Assembly (NCBI GenBank): GCA_026415985.1
Contig: JAOAGA010000074.1
Coordinates: 1 to 7,767, forward strand
Reading direction: 5' to 3'
DNA from: Pseudomonadota bacterium
GTDB taxonomy: Bacteria; CALINM01
Length of the DNA stretch: 7,767 nucleotides
In this document: positions 1-7,430 of the stretch, piece by piece
Position numbering within the stretch: position 1 is the stretch's first letter
How the letters are laid out: each line of letters begins with the position of its first letter
Notes under the pieces: model-generated
The model's input: the letters and a program-made list of their open reading frames with translations, nothing else
Database searches by the model: none
Told to the model about the DNA's origin: nothing
Program-made: the position numbers and the translations under genes

Positions 1-657
1 GTATGTGGTATAGTAAGCTGTATTATAATTAGCTGGTTTAAAAAGGATACAAGAATAGGACTAAAACAGTTTGTAGAGGCAGCAAGATCTGGTACAGAAA
101 GTAGTTTAACTATAGGTGCAACAATTGGTGTTATAGGAATAATAATTTCAGTTCTTACCTTTAGCGGGCTTGTTTTAACATTTGCTGATATTGTGATTAA
201 GCTTGCAGGTGGGAGCCTTTTCTTATCTATAATATTGATTGCATTGGCATCTCTGATATTGGGGATGGGAGTTCCGGTTACAGCTGCTTATTTAATAACT
301 GCAGTCGTTGCGGTCCCAGCTTTGACACATTTTGGTGTGAGCCCTGTTGCTGCACATATGATAGTTTACTGGCTCTCTCAGGATTCTAATATAACCCCAC
401 CAGTTTGTGTTGCAGCATTTGCAGGTGCAACCATTGCTGGAGCAAATATGTGGAAAACTGCCTTTGCATCCTTTATATTTGCTAAATATTTGTACTTAGC
501 TCCCTTCCTGTTTGCCTATGTTCCTGCTTTCTCTCTGAATGATACCCCTCAAAACATTGCTATTGCTTTTGTTCTAATAACGATAGGAACATTTTTATTC
601 TCCTACCTGCTCAGTTTTAGCTGGTGGAAGTATGTTAAAAGAATTTTTGGAAAATAA
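1..657 (+). CDS. TRAP transporter fused permease (DctQM-type), 3' part
   Basis: The frame is open from base 1 to the TAA at 655-657, giving the last 218 residues; the start lies before the window. It is the C-terminal part of the large membrane subunit of a tripartite ATP-independent periplasmic (TRAP) transporter, which uses an ion gradient to import a solute delivered by a periplasmic binding protein. The sequence is mostly hydrophobic, with membrane segments near fragment residues 39-60, 72-90, 132-147, 155-175 and 186-205. Visible family signatures are LGMGVPVTAAYLI around residues 87-99, the NITPPVCVAAFAGA stretch around 130-143 and IAGANMWKT around 145-153. These resemble the 4TM/12TM fused permeases usually paired with TAXI-type binding proteins more than stand-alone DctM. 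The substrate cannot be told from this part. No binding-protein gene follows, so it must lie upstream or elsewhere. The protein ends with a basic tail (KYVKRIFGK), as expected for a cytoplasmic end. Family call is confident; substrate unknown. Confidence 0.88.
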   Translation, partial: VCGIVSCIIISWFKKDTRIGLKQFVEAARSGTESSLTIGATIGVIGIIISVLTFSGLVLTFADIVIKLAGGSLFLSIILIALASLILGMGVPVTAAYLITAVVAVPALTHFGVSPVAAHMIVYWLSQDSNITPPVCVAAFAGATIAGANMWKTAFASFIFAKYLYLAPFLFAYVPAFSLNDTPQNIAIAFVLITIGTFLFSYLLSFSWWKYVKRIFGK

Positions 658-669
658 TTATGAAGCTGT

Positions 670-708
670 GGGTATAAAAACATCACTCAAGGTTGGTGTT
701 TTATACCC
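670..708. terminator. Hairpin between convergent genes, possible bidirectional 3' end
   Basis: GGGTATAAAA at 670-679 pairs perfectly with TTTTATACCC at 699-708. Past a bulged A680 the helix can extend inward (CA at 681-682 with TG at 697-698, then weaker pairs). It begins 12 bases after the TRAP permease stop and covers the last seven codons of the convergent MFS gene. The position fits transcript ends for both genes. There is no U-tract after the stem on either strand, so it is not a classical intrinsic terminator; it may only protect 3' ends. Confidence 0.35.
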
Positions 709-1829
709 ATAGCAACTGGAATTAAAATTAAGATTAGAAATATATTAAAAATTAGAAAGATATTCCAACCAAAATAAACATATAAATATCCCGGAAAATA
801 GGAGCCCAATGCGCCCCCTGCGTAATAAAAGGATACGTAAAGAGCATTAACCATACCCTTGTTTTCTTTAGCTAATTTGTTTACATAACCAGATGAGATT
901 GAATGTACCCAGAAAAGACTTCCGCAGAGGAAAAAAATTGCGGGAAAGATAATAGAAAAATTTTTCGTAAAAAGCATAAGAATAAAGATTATAAAAAAAG
1001 ATAGACCTGAAATTATCGCCTTTTTCTCGTTTTTAAAAAATTCTATAATCCTTGTTGAAGTAAGAGAAACAATAATTCCCAATAGGTATCCAAAATACAT
1101 AATACCAATAATAAATTCGCTAACATCTTCTTTTATCTCAAGAAGCCTGAAGGGCAAATAATTTAGTATTGATAGGAAGACAAAAAAGATTATAAATGGT
1201 ATCGGATAAATATTAATATATTTTCTGGTCTTAATTATTTTAAATAGTAATTTTATCTGAATGCTTTGGGTGCCTCTAAAAAAAGGCAGAGAAGGGATTT
1301 TGGTTAAGAAAAAGAAGCATATAAACAGGCTTAGTGAGAGTAAAATAAAGACATATTTCCATCCGAAATATGTGGATATAAAACCAGAAAAAATTCTTCC
1401 CATAAAACCACCAAAAACAGAAAAGGCAATATATGTGGATAATAGTTTTTGTATATTTGTTGAATTGGCGGTAAGAGACAGGTATGTCATGGTTGATACC
1501 AAAGAGGCGGGGATGAAAACTCCTTGAAGAAGCCTGAACAAAACTAACTGGTTGTGGGATTTAGAAAAAGGGAATAAAAAAACAAATATTGATAGAAAAA
1601 AAATCGCAACAGTTAAAAGTTTTATAGGAGGAATTTTTTCTAAAAGATATCCATATAAGATTGGTGCAACGCTTAGGGGAATAATTCCCGCAGACATTAT
1701 AAATGCTGATTGAGTTTTGCTAATATTAAAATACTTCATAAAGACCGGAGAAATAGGCTGTGGAGCGTATAATGCAGATGTAGTTAGTGAAGTAGCTATT
1801 AGGATTGTTATTAATTCTTTTTTTTTCAT
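687..1829 (-). CDS. MFS transporter, YnfM-like, probable efflux protein
   Basis: This encodes 380 residues, a normal length for a 12-helix major facilitator, hydrophobic throughout. The N-terminus reads TSLTTSALYAPQPISPVFMKYF (residues 13-34), like the helix-1 signature of YnfM-type and related drug or metabolite exporters, where an A-P-Q-P type segment opens helix 1. FRLLQGVFIPA at 98-108 matches the helix-4 R-x-x-Q-G region. GGFMGRIFSGF followed by STYFGWKYVF (140-161) matches the helix-5 signature and the next loop. The usual motif A in loop 2-3 is degenerate (YGYLLEKIPPIK, 59-70, without the D-R-x-G-R core). The ATG at 1829 is preceded by no clear SD, and codons 2-4 are a run of nine A. 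The gene is transcribed toward the TRAP permease and divergently from the slipin gene. Family is clear; the substrate is unknown and efflux is inferred from the family. Confidence 0.86.
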   Translation of the reverse strand: MKKKELITILIATSLTTSALYAPQPISPVFMKYFNISKTQSAFIMSAGIIPLSVAPILYGYLLEKIPPIKLLTVAIFFLSIFVFLFPFSKSHNQLVLFRLLQGVFIPASLVSTMTYLSLTANSTNIQKLLSTYIAFSVFGGFMGRIFSGFISTYFGWKYVFILLSLSLFICFFFLTKIPSLPFFRGTQSIQIKLLFKIIKTRKYINIYPIPFIIFFVFLSILNYLPFRLLEIKEDVSEFIIGIMYFGYLLGIIVSLTSTRIIEFFKNEKKAIISGLSFFIIFILMLFTKNFSIIFPAIFFLCGSLFWVHSISSGYVNKLAKENKGMVNALYVSFYYAGGALGSYFPGYLYVYFGWNIFLIFNIFLILILIPVAMGIKHQP

Positions 1830-1838
1830 AACATTTAA

Positions 1839-1865
1839 ACTATATTTTTTTCTTGTGAATGTAAA
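1839..1865 (-). promoter_or_regulatory. Possible weak promoter of the MFS gene
   Basis: Reading the minus strand, TTTACA (1865-1860) is followed after 15 bases by TATAGT (1844-1839). The spacing is short for a sigma-70-type promoter, and the -10 ends only nine bases before the ATG, leaving almost no leader. It is the best pair I see in the 111-bp divergent spacer on this strand, but AT-rich sequence produces such matches by chance. Confidence 0.25.
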
Positions 1866-1890
1866 GCCATAAAGTCTTTCAATATATCAT

Positions 1891-1919
1891 TTGCCTCTTT
1901 TTTTAATTGAAGTTATAAT
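1891..1919 (+). promoter_or_regulatory. Sigma-70-type promoter of the slipin-EamA-GDT1 operon
   Basis: TTGCCT (1891-1896, 4 of 6 to consensus) and a perfect TATAAT (1914-1919) are 17 bases apart, the ideal spacing. Transcription would start near 1926, giving a leader of about 15 bases that consists almost wholly of the ribosome binding site. The leader is too short for a riboswitch or attenuator. Confidence 0.65.
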
Positions 1920-1928
1920 TTAGAAAAA

Positions 1929-1934
1929 AGGAGG
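1929..1934 (+). promoter_or_regulatory. Strong Shine-Dalgarno site of the slipin gene
   Basis: AGGAGG, extended by three more G, lies six bases before the ATG at 1941. It fixes that start and contrasts with the MFS, EamA and dnaJ genes, which have no clear SD. Confidence 0.8.
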
Positions 1935-1940
1935 GGGCTT

Positions 1941-2687
1941 ATGATTTTCTATATAATATTGTTATTCTTTCTATTGTTCTTTTTTGCAAGCATCTTAAGA
2001 ATAGTTCCCGAGTATGAGAGAGGGGTGGTCCTTAGATTAGGTAGATGTATTGGGGCAAAAGGTCCGGGCATAATAATCTTACTGCCTATGGGTATTGACA
2101 GAATAATAAAGATAAGCTTAAGAACCGTTACATTAGATGTCCCCTCACAGGATGTGATAACAAAGGATAATATATCTGTTAAGGTAAATGCGGTTGTGTA
2201 TTTCAGGGTAGTAGATCCCGTAAAGGCAATTTTAAATGTAGAAAATTACCATTATGCTACTTCACAACTTGCCCAGACAACCTTAAGAAGCGTCTGCGGT
2301 CAGGTTGAGTTAGATAAACTCCTGGCAGAAAGAGAAAGAATAAATGAGGAGTTACAGAAAATACTTGATGTTCAGACCGAAAGCTGGGGAGTGAAGGTAA
2401 TGAATGTAGAATTAAAGCAGATTGATTTGCCTCAGGAGATGCAGAGGGCTATGGCCCGTCAGGCTGAAGCAGAAAGAGAAAGAAGGGCTAAGATTATTAA
2501 TGCTGAAGGAGAGCTACAAGCAGCAAATATGCTTTCCGAGGCCTCAGATATTCTTGCAAGAAATCCTATGACCTTACAATTAAGATACCTGCAAACACTG
2601 ACGGAGATTTCCTCAGAAAAAAATACCACCATTGTTTTTCCTATACCCATTGATGTTTTGAGTGGTTTGATGAAAAAAGATAAATAA
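1941..2687 (+). CDS. Slipin family protein (stomatin-like, SPFH/band 7)
   Basis: The 248-residue protein has one N-terminal membrane segment (about residues 2-18) and then an SPFH/band 7 domain (about 20-190). Typical stomatin/slipin stretches are visible: [12 protein letters not shown] (24-35), GPGIIILLP (41-49), [16 protein letters not shown] (65-80), VVYFRVVDP (85-93) and the charged helix [21 protein letters not shown] (171-191), which is likely coiled coil. The C-terminus carries [10 protein letters not shown] (229-238), the conserved end of the family. Slipins form large membrane-attached oligomers that organise membrane domains and can affect nearby membrane proteins. In bacteria the gene is usually next to an nfeD gene encoding a partner membrane protease or OB-fold protein; none is present on either side here. 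It is instead the first gene of a probable operon with two exporters, 21 bases before the EamA start. Start is supported by AGGAGG and a TATAAT promoter. Family is very confident; the cellular job is inferred. Confidence 0.93.
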   Translation: MIFYIILLFFLLFFFASILRIVPEYERGVVLRLGRCIGAKGPGIIILLPMGIDRIIKISLRTVTLDVPSQDVITKDNISVKVNAVVYFRVVDPVKAILNVENYHYATSQLAQTTLRSVCGQVELDKLLAERERINEELQKILDVQTESWGVKVMNVELKQIDLPQEMQRAMARQAEAERERRAKIINAEGELQAANMLSEASDILARNPMTLQLRYLQTLTEISSEKNTTIVFPIPIDVLSGLMKKDK

Positions 2688-2694
2688 TTTTTTC

Positions 2695-2703
2695 TGGTAA
2701 AAT
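2695..2703 (+). promoter_or_regulatory. Possible extended -10 element before the EamA gene
   Basis: TGGTAAAAT fits an extended -10 (TG-N plus TAAAAT, 5 of 6 to TATAAT) with no good -35. It ends five bases before the ATG at 2709, so a transcript would start on or next to the start codon. It may supply an internal, nearly leaderless transcript for the transporter genes. It could also be chance in AT-rich sequence. Confidence 0.3.
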
Positions 2704-2708
2704 CTTTA

Positions 2709-3560
2709 ATGCCTGATCGGTTTTTATACTATGGACAGTTAAGCTGTGCCTTTCTGATATGGAGCTCCTGGCTAATCCCTGTTAGGTATTTATCAATTAA
2801 TGCCTACAGTATCAGTTTTTTAACATGTCTCTGGGCCTCCGTTTTTTGGGGGCTCTACTGCCTTTACAAATTTAAAAGCGGAATTTTTTTAAAAAAGAAA
2901 AATCTTGCAAGCCTTTTTCTTTTAGCCTGTTTTTTTATTCTTAATATGCTTACTTATTTAGGAGCGTTAAAATATACAACCGGTGCGATAGCGGTCTTAA
3001 CCCATTATACTGCTCCGGTATTTGTAGCAATATTAGCTCCTGTTTTTCTGAAGGAAAGATTGACAAAAAGAGTAATTACAGGATTATTGTTATCTCTGAC
3101 AGGGTTTATAACAATCTTTTATACTGCCGATAAGATAACGGAAGATTCGCTAAAGGGAGCATTACTGGGTCTTGCTTCTGGTTTTTTTTACGCACTCATA
3201 ATAATAATCGCCAAGAAGGCACTTTTAAAAATAAAAGAAGAGTTTTTACTGTTTTATCAGAATCTTTTTAGTTTTATCCTTTTTATCCCTTTTTTGCCAT
3301 TTATTGAAATAAACCTGGAGGTTAAATACATTTTCTATTTGGGAGGGTTATCTTTCATATACTCAGTGGTTGCTTCAAAACTCTATGTAAACTCATTGAA
3401 AAATGTGGAAGGAATAAGGGCATCAATAATAGGCTACATTGAGCCATTAGGAACAATAGTGTGGGGATTTATTTTTTTTCAGGAAAGTATTACAATAAGA
3501 ACTATATTAGGTGGAATATTAATACTTTTTTCAGGATATCTTGTTACCACAAAGGAATAA
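2709..3560 (+). CDS. EamA/DMT family transporter (10-TMS)
   Basis: The 283-residue protein is a drug/metabolite transporter of the EamA (RhaT/YdcZ-like) type: two repeated five-helix halves, about residues 7-137 and 148-280. The first repeat shows GALKYTTGAIAVLTHYTAPVFVA (81-103) and a following LKERLTKR turn. The second shows the matching region with IGYIEPLGTIVWGFIFFQES and a closing GGILILFSGYL, both hallmarks of EamA repeats. These proteins export or import amino acids, nucleosides or similar small metabolites; the substrate cannot be read here. No SD precedes the ATG. The slipin stop at 2685 is in the same reading frame, so the ATG at 2709 is the first sensible start. The gene follows the slipin by 21 bases, and its stop is three bases before the GDT1 start, so the three are very likely cotranscribed. 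Its last codons hold the SD of the next gene. Family certain, substrate unknown. Confidence 0.92.
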   Translation: MPDRFLYYGQLSCAFLIWSSWLIPVRYLSINAYSISFLTCLWASVFWGLYCLYKFKSGIFLKKKNLASLFLLACFFILNMLTYLGALKYTTGAIAVLTHYTAPVFVAILAPVFLKERLTKRVITGLLLSLTGFITIFYTADKITEDSLKGALLGLASGFFYALIIIIAKKALLKIKEEFLLFYQNLFSFILFIPFLPFIEINLEVKYIFYLGGLSFIYSVVASKLYVNSLKNVEGIRASIIGYIEPLGTIVWGFIFFQESITIRTILGGILILFSGYLVTTKE

Positions 3561-3566
3561 TATTTG
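3551..3566 (+). promoter_or_regulatory. SD and TTG start of the GDT1 gene inside the EamA stop region
   Basis: AAAGGA (3551-3556) lies in the last codons of the EamA gene and is seven bases from the TTG at 3564. No ATG or GTG is available before the conserved first motif. The placement suggests that ribosomes ending on the EamA gene re-start here, which would tie the amounts of the two proteins together; the TTG would keep output low. Confidence 0.6.
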
Positions 3567-4127
3567 GAAAGCTTTATCACCTCTTTCTTAATGGTACTTT
3601 CCGCTGAGATGGGAGACAAAACACAACTTCTTGTCTTTGCACTCTCTATGGAGTTTGGTGCTTTGCCGATACTTTCAGGGGCATTGCTTGCCTTTGGTCT
3701 TTTGAACGGCCCAGGAGTATTTGTAGGAGAAAAAATAGCCCACCTTCTTTCACCATTTTATATAAAGTTAATATCAGGAGCGATATTTTTTATATTTGGA
3801 CTATATCTTTTGCTTGAAAAGGAAAATAAAAAAGAAGATATAAGAAAGCATAGCGAAAGAAACGGTTTTTTGATAGCTTTTAGCTCCATATTCATCGGCG
3901 AGTTAGGAGATAAAACTCAGATCTGTTCCGTTGTACTCGGAGCGAGGTTTAAGGATTTCGGAGTTGTTTTTTCAGGTTGCTTTATAGCCCTTTTTGTAGC
4001 AACGGTATTGGCGGTGTTTTTAGGTAGCTATCTTCAAAAATGGCTACCGAAAGTTCCTTTTAAAAAGATATCGGGCCTTATAATGATAGTAACCGCTGTT
4101 ATTACATTTGGAAGCTTAATCCTTTAA
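3564..4127 (+). CDS. GDT1/TMEM165/UPF0016 family cation (probable Mn2+) exporter
   Basis: This is a 187-residue membrane protein with the two defining repeats of the UPF0016 family: AEMGDKTQ at residues 14-21 and GELGDKTQ at 112-119. The acidic residues E15, D18, E113 and D116 are the expected cation ligands. Each repeat begins a three-helix half; the halves are joined by a charged cytoplasmic loop (about 85-100, KENKKEDIRKHSER). The length is usual for bacterial two-repeat members. Characterised relatives (Mnx of cyanobacteria, MneA of Vibrio, yeast Gdt1, human TMEM165) move Mn2+ and in some cases Ca2+ out of the cytoplasm, so export of manganese is the best inference. The start is TTG at 3564 with an SD inside the upstream gene, and the N-terminus ESFITSFLMVLSAE matches the family start. 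It is last in the slipin-EamA operon. Its stop overlaps the comEC stop by four bases, leaving no space for a terminator between them. Confidence 0.93.
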   Translation: MESFITSFLMVLSAEMGDKTQLLVFALSMEFGALPILSGALLAFGLLNGPGVFVGEKIAHLLSPFYIKLISGAIFFIFGLYLLLEKENKKEDIRKHSERNGFLIAFSSIFIGELGDKTQICSVVLGARFKDFGVVFSGCFIALFVATVLAVFLGSYLQKWLPKVPFKKISGLIMIVTAVITFGSLIL

Positions 4128-6403
4128 TTTATGGTAATCTGCCCCTGAGCATCAGTTCTAAGAATATTTATTTTGTTTACTCTTAAAAAGTTTATCACCT
4201 CCTTTGAGGGGAGATCCCAGATATTGTCCGCACCTGCTGAGATGATAACGCTCCTGGGTTTCAGGCTTTTATACATATCAGGGTAAAAAGATGATTTGGC
4301 ACCATGATGGGGGACTTTAAGATAAATAACCTCATCTTTTTCAACGCTTATTTTTTTTATCATTTTTTCAATAAATCTCTTTTCTGTATCACCTGTGAAG
4401 ATAAATTTTTTATCCTTTGTTTTTATAATTGTCCATAATGAGTTATTGTTCGGTTTTTTATCGTAAGTTATCGGAGGAATAAGTTCTATATTTAAATTGT
4501 CAACGGTAAATTTCTCCGGGGTGGCTACTTCTTTTATAATTATATTTTCGGGTAGTTCTTTTAGGTTTGAACGGGCTTCCTTTGTCAGATATATCTCTTT
4601 TATTTTTACATTTTCTAAAATATCTTTCAGTGCCTTTGTATGGTCGGGGTGGTGATGGGAGATAATAATGGCATAAATCTCCTTAACCTTGTGTTTCCTG
4701 AAAAAGGGCGCATAAGCCCTTTTAAAGATATTTTCATCGTAGATATTTCCTCCGCAGTCGATCATAATAAGATTATTATTATCAGATTTAATTATTGCTG
4801 ATTCTCCCTGTCCTACATCAAGAAAAACAGCAGAAAAATTTTTTGGATGGGTATCCTTATCTGGTATAAAGAACAATAAAAAGGCCACCAAAGAAAGAAT
4901 CTTGTAATATCTTGGCAGAAATAAAAGCAAAAATAAAAAGAGGTAATAGATAAAAGCAGTTTTAAAATTAAAGTAAAAATCAAGGTTTATATAAGCATTG
5001 ATAACATTAATCTTATTCAACAGGAAAACAAGTATCTTATAGGCATTATCGGGTATCATTAATAAGTAAGTAAACAAGGTGTCATTAAAAATTAAAGCCA
5101 TAGACAAAAAGAGAAAAGGAAGAATAAAAAATGAGAAAATTGGTATGGCAAAGACGTTTGAGATAAAGGCAGATATAAACAGCTTGCCCTGAAAGTTTGT
5201 AATAACCGGCAAAATAAAGATATTTACAGTAATAGTCGCCAGAAATGTTCCAAGAATATATTTGAGAAACCTGTTTTTTATTTTATTATTCAAAGGAGAG
5301 CTTATTTTTTCACCAAATATTACTAAGGCAAATACGCTGGCAAAAGAAAGCTGGAAGGATATTGAAAATATGAGGTTAGGGTCAAAAATCAGAAAAGTTA
5401 ATGCAATAAGGCTTAAAAGGGATGGATAACGGGTATTTTTTTTCAGCAGTAAAAACAGAAAAAGGGATAGAAAAATTAAAAAAGCCCTTGTTGATGGTAT
5501 TGATAATCCCGAGAGAAGGGCGTAGAAGACAAGCAGAGGAAGAGCAAATATTATTGTTAAAACCTGTCTTGGAATGATTAAAAGAATATTGGGGAATAAA
5601 AAGGTTAGAAAATAAACAAAGATGTAGGAAAAAAATATTGTTAAGCTAAAATGAAGCCCCGATATACTTAATAGATGTGCAGTTCCGCTTTTATTAAAAG
5701 TATCTCTTGTGCTGTCTTGCAAGGTCCTTTCTCCAAAGAGGACTTCTATAAAAAAAGGTCTTCCTTCCATATCTAAAACTGAGAATTTTTCTTTTATTCT
5801 CTCTCTTAGAGCCAATAGGGTTTCTAGAAGCTTACTTTCGGATACCTTTTTTACAAAGCGGGATTTTATGAAAGATCTATTAAATAAATAATTTGAGTAA
5901 AATTTGGGGTAGTCATTATCATTTCTATAAAATAATCTCTTTTTTTCTATACCGCTGAAATAGATGAAATCAAGGGGTTTAATCTGAGCTTCCTTATCAA
6001 ACCTGATTGTGTTATATGAGTATATTGATCGGGAAGCAGATTTTATGCTGATCTGTACTTCTTTATAGTATTCTGTCTTTTTGGGGAAAGTGATTATCTT
6101 TCCGTATCCCTTAATCTCCTTATTTTCTGAAAAATTGTTATAGGAAGTCCTTAATGCCCCTAAAGAGAAAAAGAAGAGGCATATAAGAAAAATTAAGAAA
6201 GGTCTTTTAAAAAACAAAAAGAGAGGGAGTATAAAAATTCCAGAGATAAGCAAGTAGAGATTTTCAGTCTGATACCAGTAAATAATGCCTGAAATATAGA
6301 AGATTAACAGTAAGGAAAAGATATTTAAAGAGAAACATCTACCAAGGTCTCTTGGGAGGTTTAATGTATTTATTAAGTTTTTCAAGGAGTTCTTTTGCCT
6401 CAT
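4124..6403 (-). CDS. comEC: DNA internalization competence protein ComEC/Rec2
   Basis: From the ATG at 6403 the protein has 759 residues, the usual length for the full three-part family. ComEC is the inner-membrane channel through which single-stranded DNA enters during natural transformation. The N-terminal part (about 25-190) holds short helices and a small DUF4131-like soluble region. The central competence domain (about 210-500) shows FGERTLQD (223-230), [16 protein letters not shown] (239-254) and IPSTRAFL (302-309). The C-terminal part (about 523-759) is a metallo-beta-lactamase domain: DVGQGESA (529-536), MIDCGG (547-552), the metal-binding SHHHPDH (582-588), TGD (670-672), VPHHGAKSS (697-705) and TDAQGQI near the end. 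The metal ligands of this proposed nuclease domain are intact. The frame is open up to a TTG at 6427. I prefer the ATG at 6403, but it lies 65 bases inside dnaJ and has only a weak GAGACG upstream. TTG at 6385 is a third option. Family certain; start uncertain. Confidence 0.93.
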   Translation of the reverse strand: MRQKNSLKNLINTLNLPRDLGRCFSLNIFSLLLIFYISGIIYWYQTENLYLLISGIFILPLFLFFKRPFLIFLICLFFFSLGALRTSYNNFSENKEIKGYGKIITFPKKTEYYKEVQISIKSASRSIYSYNTIRFDKEAQIKPLDFIYFSGIEKKRLFYRNDNDYPKFYSNYLFNRSFIKSRFVKKVSESKLLETLLALRERIKEKFSVLDMEGRPFFIEVLFGERTLQDSTRDTFNKSGTAHLLSISGLHFSLTIFFSYIFVYFLTFLFPNILLIIPRQVLTIIFALPLLVFYALLSGLSIPSTRAFLIFLSLFLFLLLKKNTRYPSLLSLIALTFLIFDPNLIFSISFQLSFASVFALVIFGEKISSPLNNKIKNRFLKYILGTFLATITVNIFILPVITNFQGKLFISAFISNVFAIPIFSFFILPFLFLSMALIFNDTLFTYLLMIPDNAYKILVFLLNKINVINAYINLDFYFNFKTAFIYYLFLFLLLFLPRYYKILSLVAFLLFFIPDKDTHPKNFSAVFLDVGQGESAIIKSDNNNLIMIDCGGNIYDENIFKRAYAPFFRKHKVKEIYAIIISHHHPDHTKALKDILENVKIKEIYLTKEARSNLKELPENIIIKEVATPEKFTVDNLNIELIPPITYDKKPNNNSLWTIIKTKDKKFIFTGDTEKRFIEKMIKKISVEKDEVIYLKVPHHGAKSSFYPDMYKSLKPRSVIISAGADNIWDLPSKEVINFLRVNKINILRTDAQGQITIN

Positions 6404-7424
6404 TTGATAATTTTTCTGGCGTCTCAACAGAAACTATACAATATAAATCCCCTGCTCTTCCTGAAGGATCACGCATACCTTTTCCTGCAACCCTTAATTT
6501 TTGATTATTTGATATTAAAGGAGGAACAGCAAGATTTATCTTTTTCCCTTCCGGCGTTGGTATTTGAATTTTTGCACCTAAAGTAGCCTCAACAATCGAT
6601 ATAGGCAGTTCGAGATATAGATCAAGGCCGTCTCTCTTAAAGAAAGGATGTGGGAAAACAATTACGTTAAGATATAAATCTCCTCTTATTCCTGATGGAG
6701 AGGGCTTTCCCTTTCCTCTTAGTAACATTTTGTATCCCGTATCAACGCCCGCAGGTATTTTAATCTTTAATTTTTCTGAAGAGTATACTAAACCTTGTCC
6801 CTTACATTGTTTGCAAACTTTAAGATTGGTATATTTTAATCCTCTGCAGTTATCGCAGGTTTTTTGGATAAGGATGTTGCCTTTTTTCTCACCTTTCAAA
6901 CCCGTTCCATTGCATACAGGACAGATTGTAGAATCTTTCTTGTCAACGCCTGTTCCTTTACATTCACTACAGGGGTTATCGAGTTTTAGCTCAAAGATTT
7001 TTTCAACACCTTCATAGGCTTCCTGAAAGGTTAGAGTAATTTCTGCTTCAATATCTTCACCCTTTTCAATATTGGTCTTTTTTTTAGATCCAAAACCGAA
7101 AAAGTCTGAGAAGATATCTTCAAAAGAGCTTTTACCAAAAAACTCGCTGAAAAAGTCTCTACCGGAGTAAGTATATCCAAACCCACCCTCTGATGTAGGA
7201 TTGAAGAAAGAATCCCCCATCAAATCGTAATTTTTTTTCTTTTCGGGATCGGAAAGTACTTCGTATGCCTCGTTTATATCTTTAAATTTTTCTTCTGCCT
7301 CTTTATTGCCGGGATTGACATCGGGATGATATTTTCTTGCAAGATCTCTGTATGCCTTCTTGATCTCATCAATAGTTGCTTCTTTAGAGACCCCCAATAT
7401 CTTGTAATAGTCTTTCTTATTCAT
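6339..7424 (-). CDS. dnaJ: Chaperone protein DnaJ (type I J-protein)
   Basis: A full-length 361-residue Hsp40 that stimulates the ATPase of DnaK and delivers unfolded clients. Domains in order: J domain (5-68) with the essential HPD at 33-35; a short glycine/phenylalanine-rich linker (about 79-112) with repeated D-x-F and E-F-F motifs; a zinc-finger domain with four C-x-x-C pairs at 152/155, 168/171, 190/193 and 204/207; and a C-terminal client-binding domain (about 215-340) with GRAGDLY near 322-328. Three zinc repeats have the full CxxCxGxG form; the third reads CDNCRGLK and lacks the final glycine. All eight cysteines remain, so zinc binding is probably kept. The gene is the likely first gene of a unit with comEC; no dnaK, grpE or hrcA is in view, and I see no CIRCE operator upstream. 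The ATG at 7424 is placed correctly for the J domain but has no clear SD. Confidence 0.94.
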   Translation of the reverse strand: MNKKDYYKILGVSKEATIDEIKKAYRDLARKYHPDVNPGNKEAEEKFKDINEAYEVLSDPEKKKNYDLMGDSFFNPTSEGGFGYTYSGRDFFSEFFGKSSFEDIFSDFFGFGSKKKTNIEKGEDIEAEITLTFQEAYEGVEKIFELKLDNPCSECKGTGVDKKDSTICPVCNGTGLKGEKKGNILIQKTCDNCRGLKYTNLKVCKQCKGQGLVYSSEKLKIKIPAGVDTGYKMLLRGKGKPSPSGIRGDLYLNVIVFPHPFFKRDGLDLYLELPISIVEATLGAKIQIPTPEGKKINLAVPPLISNNQKLRVAGKGMRDPSGRAGDLYCIVSVETPEKLSNEAKELLEKLNKYIKPPKRPW

Positions 7425-7430
7425 ATTTAA

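Noticed and set aside
1261-1527. Open frame of 88 codons on the + strand
   Set aside because: It lies wholly within the MFS gene on the other strand, has no SD and shows no recognisable family; the MFS protein is clearly the real product.
2459-2650. Open frame of 63 codons antisense to the slipin gene
   Set aside because: It is a shadow of the conserved coiled-coil and C-terminal part of the slipin, with no SD or promoter.
1926-3563. A yybP-ykoY manganese riboswitch for the GDT1 exporter, as seen for some relatives
   Set aside because: The operon leader is only about 15 bases, and the gaps before the second and third genes are 21 and 3 bases, so there is no room for one.
5709-5891. Open frame of 60 codons on the + strand within comEC
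   Set aside because: It is antisense to an intact comEC coding region and has no start signals.
6395-7017. Two open frames (6395-6586 and 6730-7017) on the + strand within dnaJ
   Set aside because: Both mirror conserved DnaJ sequence; their Pro/Leu-rich translations are typical of antisense frames.
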